NCBI GenBank assembly: GCA_916048095.2
Contig: OU696592.1
Location: 7,203,427 to 7,267,426, forward strand
From: Sacculina carcini
Taxonomy: Eukaryota > Arthropoda > Thecostraca > Sacculinidae
Length of the DNA stretch: 64,000 nt
Direction of reading: 5' to 3'
Both the position numbers and the translations under genes were made by a program. Shown one piece after another: positions 29,011 to 38,720 of the stretch. The notes below the pieces were generated by a model. The model was given only the letters and a program-made list of their open reading frames with translations, was not told the DNA's origin and did no database searches. Numbering within the stretch: the first letter of the stretch is position 1; every line of letters starts with the position of its first letter.

Positions 29011-29636
29011 TTTTATAGATCTTGTTTCAGTTTTGTTTTGTCAAATTACACGTTCCCAATAATTTGTATAACCTCTTATAATGAAAGGTTGATGATATAT
29101 GATATATAATAGCGAAACCTTAAACTTCATTTTTAGTTAATATTTTAACCAATTTTGGCACACCAAAATGCCAGCCTTGGTCATAACCAATCAAGCAACA
29201 GTTGAAGCTGCCGTATCATGTAATCCCAGCACAACTGCGAATTCTCAAAAACACTTGTGTTAAAAAGTATTCTATTTGAAAAGCACAAAGTTTTGTCACA
29301 AAAGTATGTTTTCCGAGTTGAAATGTTTTCAATACTTGTAGACGGATTTAAGTGGCTTTTTAGCGAAAATACACAATACATAAACCACAAACAACAAATC
29401 ACGCTTTGACTTGATACATGCTACATAACATGCATACACGTACAATTCCACGCGACATTGAGTATACAACGAGCCATGAAAATGACACGTGACAAGCTAT
29501 TCACGACATATTTCATCTTATACGGCATATATGTGACAAACGTTCACGTGAAAGTATGAGAATACATAATTTCATTCATGCATTTTTGGCTTGCATTCAA
29601 AGTTAACTGAACTTGTTACATCTTTTTCTTGCGTAG
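29011..29636. other. Upstream region or intron of the coiled-coil gene
   Basis: AT-rich, no coding signal except the acceptor at its right end. Confidence 0.4.
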
Positions 29637-29638
29637 GA

Positions 29639-30601
29639 ATGGATATGTGTGGAGCAGAAGGTGGAGAAATACCGCGGTCACCCACAACATTGGTGACACG
29701 TGCACGAGCTGACCTGCAGGCATTTGAGGATGAGTGCCGTCTTAAGAGCGGTCAAATTGAACAGCTCGAAAAGCAAGTGAAGTGCTTGACCCAACAGCTG
29801 CACGTTGCACGTGAGTCAGAGCAGAAGAAAGACACCGATCATCGTGAAATGGTAACTAAGCTCGAGCAGAGAGCACTGGCTGACCAACAACAGGCAGCCC
29901 ATGAACTATGTCGAGTTCAGCATCAGCTTCACTGCAGTGAAACGGCCGCTTCTTGCTGCAAACAACAGGTGGATTCACTGTCTTCACTGCTGCGAACACT
30001 GCAGATGGACAAGGTGACAGTGGAGCAGCGCGTGAGAGAGCTCGAGACAGAAGTGTCGACACGACGTCGTCTGCTCGACACCGCCACCGAACAACTGATG
30101 CGCTTCAAACACACCACCGCACGTTATGATAGCGAGCCAAAGCAACTGCGCGGCTGGCTACAGCGGCTAGAGAAACAACAAGCCACTATGCTGCAAGCTC
30201 ACAAAAAACTGGAGTTATATGTGCAGTACCAAAATCAGAGACTACAGCAGTTGAAATCACCAGGCGGGGCTGCTAGTGGTAGTCATTGCTCTGATACTGG
30301 GGATCAAGTGATTGACAAATCATCTAAAAACACATCGCTTTCCTCAACCACTTTCATTGACGAATTATATGACATGATAAAAAGTCGAGATGAAGTTATT
30401 GTATTGCTACAACAACAGTTGGCTTCGGAACGTCATACCGCAGTTGTGATGCCGTTTGATACCAGCTCATGCTCTACAAGAGCTACACAAACCGATGAAA
30501 ATGCACCAAACAGCCCAGCTGCTGTCTTTGATAACATCATATCCACTGCTCGTACCGAAGAAGCTATCGGAATAATGAATAAGGAGAAGAAATTGTGTTA
30601 G
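29639..30601 (+). CDS. Coiled-coil protein, final exon or whole coding region (320 aa)
   Basis: I do not recognise a family. The exon starts after a strong acceptor (TTTTTCTTGCGTAG at 29623-29636), and the first ATG follows two bases later, so the ATG may be the start after a non-coding exon or an internal Met. Residues about 17-215 are Leu/Gln/Glu-rich with heptad-like spacing (EQLEKQVKCLTQQLHVA, RELETEVSTRR, RLEKQQATMLQAHKKLE), predicting a long coiled coil. A second short helix (SRDEVIVLLQQQL) occurs near 255. The C-terminus contains RATQTD (T283-Q-T285), which matches the TQT core of dynein light chain LC8 binding sites. It ends with a normal stop. Codon use looks genuine and there are no frame breaks. 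Confidence 0.8.
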   Translation: MDMCGAEGGEIPRSPTTLVTRARADLQAFEDECRLKSGQIEQLEKQVKCLTQQLHVARESEQKKDTDHREMVTKLEQRALADQQQAAHELCRVQHQLHCSETAASCCKQQVDSLSSLLRTLQMDKVTVEQRVRELETEVSTRRRLLDTATEQLMRFKHTTARYDSEPKQLRGWLQRLEKQQATMLQAHKKLELYVQYQNQRLQQLKSPGGAASGSHCSDTGDQVIDKSSKNTSLSSTTFIDELYDMIKSRDEVIVLLQQQLASERHTAVVMPFDTSSCSTRATQTDENAPNSPAAVFDNIISTARTEEAIGIMNKEKKLC

Positions 30602-31715
30602 CAACGTTGATTGTGCACCAATTGAATTGCATACACCGATTTATTGGATTGTATGTTGACATGTTTTCTTGGATTGTATGTTGGTCAGTTAGTGCAATTT
30701 TTTTGTGACCGAGTGCATAAGTTAGGTTTATCAGTGACAAAATGATTGAAAGTTATTTTAATTGGATGTGTCTGTGTGTGAATAATTGTAAATTAGGGAA
30801 GTTAATTCCATACTAGTACGTAGACAATTAACTTTACGCCGTCTATTTTGTTCCATTCTCGAGTATTTGGTAAATGGGATTCGACAGGCTGATGTGAAAA
30901 TACTGATGAGGGTGACGACGTTGGTGGCTGGCGTGTAACTTTTTCTGTGATGGCTCGTTATTTTCTGGGTTTTGACATTCAGTGGATTGGGTTGAATATA
31001 TCGTGTTGATCTGGGTTTTCGTTCCGATATATTGTTGTTGAATATATTGCGCTGCTATATATAAGCGGGTTGGTCGTTGAAGCAATTTAGCGCAAAATGG
31101 ATTGTTATAAACACTGTTGATGTTTTTCAAAATCACACGTAAAGACTCAGATATTTCTTATAATCACAAATATATTGAGATGGAAAATCCACCTAGCTGA
31201 AAGTTTTTGTTCATGCTGTCTCAAAATACTAATGGAAAATACTGAAGCTTTATGAAATACGTTATGCGTTCATTTAGTTACATAATATATGTTTACCTTA
31301 GATATGCCTATCGCTTGTCACCTTACATATGTCTATTGCTTGATTATATGCCTTTCTCATTCTTCTTAATTACATGCCTTTTTGTTGATATGACCAAATG
31401 AATGGATTAATACACATTTCTATATAGTATTCAGTTTTTGCTGTGTGCTTGTTTAAAAATATTCAAATTGATTAATGTTGTGGAGACATGTAACTGCGTG
31501 TTTTTATGTTTGCGAGCGCGTGCTAGGGTGTCCTTATGTGTGTACGTTTCGCCCGTTTGTATGCGTATCTGGTGTGTATTTATGTCAAGAATACTGGTAT
31601 GTCTGTGTGTAACTGCAAGTGAGTCCTGGGTCGCTTGTGAGTGTTCGGTTTGTGTGTGAGTTGAACCAATATGTAGAACACGATTCTAATACAGCAAAAC
31701 TATGTATTGAAAGAC
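30602..31715. other. Gene-free stretch after the coiled-coil gene
   Basis: Should contain the 3' UTR. I find no canonical AATAAA close to the stop codon and no other gene. Confidence 0.4.
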
Positions 31716-31885
31716 AGGCGCGCGTGGGACAGCGATGTCCCACGTGCGCCTACAAGACAACACCGCACAGCGAGCACGCCCGAACACGACTCCCTCCACG
31801 AACCCAGAGGACAAAACCAATGCCACCTAGACTACTAGGTGGCACCTAGACTACTAGGTATCTAGGTGGCGTTGCCTGTATCTAG
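31716..31885. repeat. Short palindrome and CTAGGTGGC-type duplications
   Basis: GTGGGACAGCGATGTCCCAC (31725-31744) is an 8-bp-stem hairpin. 31820-31885 repeats CACCTAGACTACTAGGT and TATCTAGGTGGCGTTG two to three times. Confidence 0.6.
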
Positions 31886-31895
31886 GTGGCGTTGA

Positions 31896-32215
31896 TCTGA
31901 CTCATCTGTTCACGCGCTATGATTGATTCACATGTCTGCATGTGAATGTCTATGTGCGCAGGCTTGCAAAATGTATAACAATATAATTATGAATGTAGTC
32001 CTTATATTGCAGAGGAAGAACCGATTTTCCTAGCATTTACAAATGCGAGATGTATGCTTGTCTGCACTTCCAACTGGAATGGATTTGTTTGTGTGCTCAT
32101 GTGCTCGTGATGCGTGTGTCATCTGACTCATCTGTGCACGCGCTATGATTGATTCACATGTGTATCTGAACGCGTATGCGTTCAGGCTCGCAATATGTAT
32201 CGAAATAGAATGATG
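31896..32215. repeat. Diverged direct duplication (~75-100 bp)
   Basis: ATCTGACTCATCTGT-CACGCGCTATGATTGATTCACATGT occurs at 31895-31935 and again at 32119-32160. Both are followed by similar CAGGCT-GCAA-ATGTAT sequence. No coding content. Confidence 0.65.
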
Positions 32216-32359
32216 ATCCATGTATCGAAATAGAATTATGAACGTCTTAAAACATCTATCTGACTCTGGTGCCCCAGGAATTATTAATTTTGGCTTCCCA
32301 CCGATTATGTTGAACTTAGTTCTCTATATCGAGCTCACCTTTAACCCATGTTCTTTAGT

Positions 32360-32505
32360 ACAAAAAAGTACGAAAAAAAATTTCGTACCGTACCGTACTT
32401 CGGAAAAAATTTCGTACCGAAATTTCGTACCGTACTTTTGCCCGAAATTCAATCGTACCGTACCGTAATTTCGTACCGTACCGTACCGTACCCATACTCT
32501 GTTGC
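32360..32505. repeat. Cluster of GGTACGAAATTTCGTACC-type palindromes
   Basis: About 145 bp contain a dense set of CGTACCGTACC and AAATTTCGTACC units in both orientations. This resembles the subterminal region of a DNA transposon or a multi-site protein-binding array. No terminal repeats or TSD could be assigned. Confidence 0.6.
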
Positions 32506-32711
32506 CTGTATATGACCTGCGTTGACACCAATACATATCACACCTACAAACTCTTCATAACACATATTTTTTGTTACACTATGAATAACTTGATAAAAAT
32601 CTAGAACAATTGAATCATTTGACGGTACATTCAAATCTCCACACTTAATCTCAACATCCATAATCATCCTTGTTCTTCATATTTTGTATTTCTTGCTGCA
32701 ATATTGGACAG

Positions 32712-33165
32712 TTTCAGTGGCCGACGCAAAATTCACGCACGAGCGAGATTGACAGATTCAGTGGCAGACGCAAAATATCACACACGAGCGAGATTGATAG
32801 ATTCAGTGGCAGACGCAAAATTCACACACGAGCGAGATTGACAGATTCAGTGGCAGACGCGAAATATCACATACGAGCGAGATTGACAGATTCAGTGGTA
32901 GACGAAAAATTCACACACGAGCGAGATTGACAGATTCAGTGGTAGACGCAAAATTCACCCACGAGCGAGATTGACAGATTCTGTGGCAGACGCGAAATTC
33001 ACACACGAGCGATATTGACAGATTCAGTGGCAGACGCAAAACACACACACGAGCGAGATTGACAGATTCAGTGGCAGACGCAAAACACACACACGAGCGA
33101 GATTGACAGATTCAGTGGTAGACGAAAAATTCACACACGAGCGTTTTTCGCAGGTTCAGTGGCAG
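32712..33165. repeat. 44-45 bp tandem repeat, about ten units
   Basis: Each unit runs ATTCAGTGGCAGACGC, then an A-rich joint, then CACACACGAGCGAGATTGACAG. About ten copies differ by a few substitutions and small length changes. Both strands are partly open but no conserved protein is evident. Confidence 0.9.
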
Positions 33166-33224
33166 ACGCGATATTGGCCCGTGAATTTGGCCCGCCTATG
33201 CGTGTGTGTTTGTTGGGCGTTGTC

Positions 33225-33450
33225 AAGGCTCGTTGAAGTTTGAGCGACACCGGATCACATTCGGTCAGTGTTCAGGGTGACGTATTGTCACGTGACAGTG
33301 GTGGCGGCCGCTGATTGGCTGTTGAACAACAGTGGAAGTGAGACATAAATTGTTGTGTGTCAGTCTTGTGTGTCAGCTGTGCTCGTTCTTGTCTACAATT
33401 TCTGGTGTAGACCCAACTTCGTCCGGGTGTGTCAGATCTTCTTGTGAGGT
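33225..33450 (+). promoter_or_regulatory. Possible promoter and first exon
   Basis: After the 44-bp array there is a G+C-rich segment with an E-box (TCACGTGAC, near 33288), an inverted CCAAT box (GCTGATTGGCTG, near 33311), an ATAAATT element near 33346, and a possible splice donor TGTGAG|GTTAGT near 33448. No coding exon could be linked to it, so this is weak. Confidence 0.25.
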
Positions 33451-34340
33451 TAGTGAGTTATTTAGAGGACATGGGTACTAATGGTATTTGATACTTGTTA
33501 CTTATGGTTCTTAATACTATTGGTACTTAATGGATATGTTTATTATGTAGGTTCTTTCAGGCCTATAAAACATTGTATATTATTATCAGATACAATATTA
33601 TTATATATGTTATTTCGTGAGCTCTCACTGTTAAACTGAAGGATGTGTTTTATTATGTATGTGACTGTGTATGTGATCCGTGTTCGCTCATTGTGTAGTG
33701 TATTGTATTTTTTGTATTTAACCATGTATTGCCACACACAAATATACAATGTTCAAACAATAAATATCACAATTGGCAAAAGACCCGTCGAGCTAATGCT
33801 CATAGACAGGCTTACATTTCACTTGTACAGGTGGAAATAATGCTATCAAGCCAGGTTATATATACACAAGTACATACATGCATACTCATGCGCGCGCGAT
33901 CACATATAAACACTATTCATATACAATGATACACAACAAACATATAACCATACCTACCACAGTCTACCATACATATTCGTACACATATTCTCATACACAT
34001 ATACACATGAAACAATACGCAAACATGCAGCTATATGCAAACAAAGTGCACGCGTATACAACTCCCATACTCGTCTCCGCACATATGACCATACAACACC
34101 TAACACGTATTCAATTACATACACACATTTGATACACATACCCACACATACACACAATGCGCAAACAGACAAATATTTTGGAAGCAAACACATAAAGACA
34201 CATATATACACACAACATACCAATACCTCATGCATAAACACATTCATACATATCTATTCTCATTCCCGGATTCATATTTATTCATAAATTCACGAATACT
34301 TAACAATTGATCGCAAAACAAAACTACATCATACAACTTT
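33451..34340. other. Gene-free stretch rich in CA/TA simple sequence
   Basis: 33850-34260 is full of ACATAC/CACATA-type simple sequence. Nothing else supported. Confidence 0.5.
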
Positions 34341-34344
34341 TGAC

Positions 34345-36215
34345 CTGAGTTAAGTGGGTAAATTTTTATAATAAGCATTTATAGCTTGTTTTATTTTCTC
34401 CACGTCGCTCTCAATATATAACAATTCCTTCACAGACATCGGCAAACCATTCCACAACTGAGGCCCGTAATACAGAATACTGTACTTGAATAACATTGTT
34501 CGAAATCTTGGTGGAGTTAGATTATAACTACTTCGTGTACTAATTACAGTGCTTTCCCGAGTGAATATGTTGTGTTTACGGTTTTTGCATTTGAGATTTT
34601 TACTGATGAGTAAGATCAAGAATTTGTTTCGAATTGTGTGGAATTGTTGAATTTTTAAATTTTGGTAAATATCGCTGATAGATCCGAATTTATTTTTGTG
34701 AGCAATGCATCGTAAAACTCTGTTTTGGATAAGTTTGATTCTAAGAAGGAAGGAAGGCCATGTGCAAGACCAATTAGCGCTATAATATAATAGATGAGGA
34801 TATATAAGAGTATAGTAGATACTAATTAAGGCTTCTGTCGTTAACTGGTATCTTACTTTATATAAAACACCAGAAATTTTGGAAATTTTGCCAAATACAT
34901 GCTCAATATGGTCTTTCCAATTTATATTTTCGTCGATAATAACGCCGAGGAACTTTGTTTTTCCAACTCTATCCATTTTTTGATCGTTTAGATAAACAGT
35001 CGGAAACGTGTGCTGTCTTGACCTGTTTTGGAACAATATAAAGTTAGATTTTTTGGTATTTAGTTTCAAGTGATTATGTTGTGGCATTTAGGTAGCCACG
35101 GAATTACGCACGTTCACAATGTGAGTTCTTTGGACCGACTATATTTGTGCATACAACAAGGGACGATCAAGACATTACAGACAAACATACACACAAGATC
35201 AAACACACACAATACGAACAAACACAACACGACACACAGGTCACTGCGCTTCTGGCAGGTACCGCCAGGTGGAGCGAGACGCAGTTACACGTGGCGCACC
35301 ACAATGTAATATCCATTCATGTACCTGCTTTAATTCTTCTTGAATTTTTCTATGTAAATCCTCAATATTATTATTTGCCAAAATTGCATTTGTATCATCT
35401 GCATAAAGGGTGAAGCTTAGTTTTTTGCTAGAATTAGAAAGGTCATTCACATATATAAGAAATAGAATGGGCCCCAGAATCGACCCCTGGGGTACACCTT
35501 TGTTTAAATATTTTTTTGTAGAGTATCGGTTATTATAAAATACTGTTTGTAATCTGTTTTCCAGGTAGCTCTTAAATAGCTTTAAACAAAGTCCCCTAAT
35601 TCCAATGTTTTCAAGTTTTTTCATTAATATCTCATGGTCTAATGAATCAAACGCTTTAGAGAGGTCTAAGAACATTCCTATTACAAAAGCTCCTTCGTCT
35701 AATTTTTTGTAAATTTCTGAAGTAAATTTTAGAATAGCAGTTTCTGTGGAAAGTTTGGGCCTGAATCCGAATTGATTTTCATGTAATAAGTTATTTTTTT
35801 CTAGGTATTTATTTAGTCTTCTTGAGATTAACTTTTCAATTATTTTGCTTACTGCCGGTAATAGAGAGATTGGTCGGTAGTTATTAATGTTGTTTTTATC
35901 TCCTGTTTTAAACACGGGCACTACTTTGGCTATTTTTAATTTTTCTGGAAAAACACCGGTCGAGAAAGAAAGATTTATAATGTGAGATAACTGAGTACTT
36001 ATGAACGCTCGTACTTCGCGTAGTATTCTCGGCGGAATGTCATCACAACCTGCAGAATTTTTGTTGAGGATTTTTAAACATTCACTTGTTTCCATTGGAT
36101 CAGTTGGATATAAGTACAACGAAGTGTTTGCCGGTTCGTTCAGGTATTTCATATAGCTATTGTTGCGTGATACTGTTGTTGAAAACTGTTGATACTGTTG
36201 TTGTTGTACGTGTTG
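34345..36215 (-). mobile_element. LINE copy A (CR1/Jockey-like), RT to C-terminus
   Basis: The minus strand 36215-35310 encodes reverse transcriptase: PPRILREV, FKTGDKNNINNYRPISLLP, ENQFGFR, GMFLDLSKAFDSLDH (motif A), GVPQGSILGP and FTLYADDTNAI (YADD). After a solo LTR, 35078-34350 continues with HNHLKLNTKKSNF, TKFLGVIIDENINWKDHI, PHLLYYSANW and YGPQLWNGLP to a stop at 34350. Removing the solo LTR makes the two parts contiguous. The 5' part is missing. Copy A shares the RT block with copy B on the far side of the Gypsy fragment. Confidence 0.85.
35080..35303 (-). mobile_element. Solo LTR (224 bp) inside LINE copy A
   Basis: On the + strand it begins TGTGGCATTTAGG and ends GCACCACA. Flanked by ATGT at 35076-35079 and 35304-35307, a 4-bp target duplication. 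It interrupts the RT frame between HEWILH and HNHLKLN, where the shared His codon is the duplicated site. Same family as 25768-26007, in opposite orientation. Confidence 0.85.
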
Positions 36216-37158
36216 TTGAAAAACTGAAGGATGACATCTGTTCGGCCTCACTGTGCGCCATCAAGGATGACTCTCCTTTCAGAATCGAGACTGACGCCTC
36301 TGGCTCGGCTCTGGCTGCAACCCTCTCTCAAGAAGGAAGACCAGTTGCCTTCTTTTCTAGGACATTAAATCGCTCGGAACGTTCTCAGTCAACGATCGAA
36401 CGTGAGGCAGCAGCGGTAATCGAATCCATCAGGAAATGGCAAGACCTGCTTACGGGACGAAAATTCACTATCGTCACCGACCAACAAGCCGTATCTTTCA
36501 TTTTCAACAGCAAATGCCTCTCCAAGGTGAAAAATGATAAATTGATGCGTTGGAGGCTTGAACTTTCCAGTTACTGTTATGATATAGAATACCGTCCTGG
36601 AGAATTTAACGCACCTGCTGATGCTCTATCGAGAGCATGTTCTCTCACGCTGACGTCATCCTTATCGGATATTCACGTTGCGCTCTGCCATCCCGGTGTC
36701 GCCCGGTTGAATCATTTCGTGAAGGAGAAGAACCTCCCATTCTCAACTGAAGACGTCAAGAAAGTCTGTCGCGATTGCAGAACGTGCGCTGAGCTGAAGC
36801 CTAGGTTTCACAAATCTCCTCCTGGTACACTCATCCATGCTGGCCGTCCGATGCAACGTTTGGCCATCGATTTCGTCGGACCCAAACCATCAACGAATGG
36901 TAATCGCTATCTCCTAGTTATCGTCGACGAGTATTCTAGATTCCCGTTTGCGTTCGCCTGTGCAGACATGATTTCTCAAACGGTGATTACGTGTTTGACT
37001 AGTCTCTTCACCTTGGTAGGATGTCCTGAAACAATTCACAGCGATAGAGGTGCACAATTCGTGTCTTCTGATCTCAAGCATTTCCTGTATCACAACGGTG
37101 TAACTATGTCGCACTCCTCGCCGTATCATCCTATAGGAAACGGCCAATGTGAGAGAAT
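36216..37158 (+). pseudogene. Gypsy-2 pol fragment (RNase H to integrase core)
   Basis: Near-identical to 46273-47214 of the full Gypsy-2 element, with a handful of substitutions. It encodes RNase H (ETDASGSALAATLSQ), the intact integrase zinc domain (HPGVARLNHF...C-x2-C) and core residues (AIDFVGP, IHSDRGAQF). It lacks LTRs, Gag, protease, RT and the integrase C-terminus, and lies between two LINE copies. It has one base that the full element lacks at the point where that element's frame breaks. Confidence 0.9.
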
Positions 37159-37627
37159 AATGAGAATAATGTGAGAGTCTAATGAATCAAACGCTTTAGA
37201 GAGGTCCAAGAACATTCCTATTACAAAAGCTCCTACGTCTAATTTTTTGTAAATTTCTGAAGTAAATTTTAGAATAGCAGTTTCTGTGGAAAGTTTGGGC
37301 CTGAATCCGAATTGATTTTCATGTAATAAGCTATTTTTTTCTAGGTATTTGTTTAGTCTTCTTGAGATCAACTTTTCAATTATTTTGCTTACTGCCGGTA
37401 ATAGAGAGATTGTTAGAGTGTTAGAGACGTCATTGTTAGAGTGTCCAGCCGTGAGAAAATGATCATTAAACTTATTAGCAATCTCCAGATCAGTATCACC
37501 TATCGCAGAAAGATCGTTTTTCTCTACTATGTTTCTCCCTAGGATAGTGTTTATTATACGCCAATGTTGTTTCGGATTTCCTTGAAATTCTTTCAATTGA
37601 TCTTTGTAAAATTTATTTTTTGCTGCT
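37159..37627 (-). mobile_element. LINE copy B, RT N-terminal part
   Basis: Minus strand 37596-37170: KEFQGNPKQHWRIINTILG, DLEIANKFNDHFLTAG, then a jump to SLLPAVSKIIEKLISRRLNK, QFGFRPKLSTETA and FLDLSKAFDSLDS. About 250 bp of RT present in copy A (the NNYRPI region and upstream) is deleted here. It continues to the right of the CsRn1-like element at 42138. Confidence 0.8.
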
Positions 37628-37827
37628 TGTGGCCGCCGTCTGTTATTTATATTTATTTAATAGTTAAATATCATGCAATTGTTATATTGTTTCTGTTTTA
37701 TTGTTAGACCTTGTGTGCGCCAAATGTGAAGGTGTAAAGACAACAACACATCGTGCTTCAGTAAATACACCAGTCGTTCGTTGCAGCTCGTGTGTGTTAA
37801 TTACTCGTTACTGTAGGCGTTCCTACA
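37628..37827 (+). repeat. 5' LTR of the CsRn1-like element
   Basis: About 200 bp, near-identical to 41934-42137 until the last 16 bp, where an indel lies before CGTTCCTACA. Confidence 0.9.
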
Positions 37828-37829
37828 AG

Positions 37830-37842
37830 TGGTGACCCCGAC
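37830..37842 (+). promoter_or_regulatory. tRNA-type primer-binding site
   Basis: TGGTGACCCCGAC, starting two bases after the 5' LTR. The TGG start complements a tRNA CCA end. The match to tRNA-Trp is from knowledge of the CsRn1 clade. Confidence 0.75.
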
Positions 37843-37946
37843 TACAATTTTTTATATAGATATATCTATCATCTGCATGTAGATATATTTTTTTTCATAA
37901 CATTTTGATTGTTCTGTGTTTTTTCATCGTTTTTGTTTCGTTGACG

Positions 37947-38720
37947 ATGTCTAACACGGGTAGCATACACGCGGTAAGGGTGGAATTACCTGTTTTTGAC
38001 TGCGAGAATGTGGATGTGTGGCTCGCCATGTGCGACAACCTCATGGCCGACGGTGGTCTTACGTGTCAAACCACCATGTTCCGAAAATTATTGGCCAAAT
38101 TGCCTCCGTCGCATTTTCGCATGGTGATGGATCTGGCCACTCAGGTGCCCCTCGCCACTGACTGCTACGATCAGCTGAAAGAAAGGCTAAAGCAGCGTCT
38201 CCAGCTCACTCCGGCGGAACGCTTACAGCGCCTCTTGAGTCTGCCGCAGCAGCTTGGCTCGAGGAAACCGTCGGAGCTTTTCGGAGACCTCGCGGCTTTG
38301 TATCCGAATGATACAGATCACGAAATAATTCACGAGATATTTCTCATCCGAGTGCCAAATGATCTCCGGCTTCTTTGTCGCGAGTGGCTGGTCACGATGA
38401 GCTTGCGTGAAGCGGCTCTTCGCGCTGACGCCTTTCACCAGCCAGCTGCGTCTTCTGCAGTGTTCACGGCCCAGGTGGTCAGTGAAGCTGCTGCTCCTGC
38501 GACTGATGAGCCGGAGAACCATCTTGTTGCCGCTGCCACAGGTCCTGGTCAGCGTCCCAGTCGTCAGAGACAACCGCAAGCAGCCCAGCCATGTGTGAAC
38601 GACTTCGTTAATCGCTGGTGCCGTCTACACCGTAAATATGGACCCGCTGCGCGTCGTTGCCTGGGATCGTGCACTTTCCACGCAGACGTGCCGGGAAACG
38701 ACAGCGGCAGCCGGCGGTAA
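37947..38720 (+). CDS. CsRn1-like Gag (257 aa)
   Basis: ATG at 37947 opens a 258-codon frame. The body (LPVFDCENVDVWLAMCDNLM, then HFRMVMDLATQVP) resembles the capsid-like Gag of CsRn1/Kabuki elements. Near the C-terminus, CRLHRKYGPAARRCLGSC has the C-x2-H-x9/10-C-x3-C arrangement that replaces the usual CCHC knuckle in this clade. Its end overlaps pol by 64 nt in the other frame. An in-register slippery site lies seven codons before the stop. Confidence 0.85.
   Translation: MSNTGSIHAVRVELPVFDCENVDVWLAMCDNLMADGGLTCQTTMFRKLLAKLPPSHFRMVMDLATQVPLATDCYDQLKERLKQRLQLTPAERLQRLLSLPQQLGSRKPSELFGDLAALYPNDTDHEIIHEIFLIRVPNDLRLLCREWLVTMSLREAALRADAFHQPAASSAVFTAQVVSEAAAPATDEPENHLVAAATGPGQRPSRQRQPQAAQPCVNDFVNRWCRLHRKYGPAARRCLGSCTFHADVPGNDSGSRR

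Noticed and set aside
5361..30601. One giant RRBP1-like gene joining the membrane protein and the coiled-coil exon
   Set aside because: Exon 6 could splice in phase to 29637, but a good stop with a family-like basic C-terminus exists at 11155 and 18 kb of transposons lies between.
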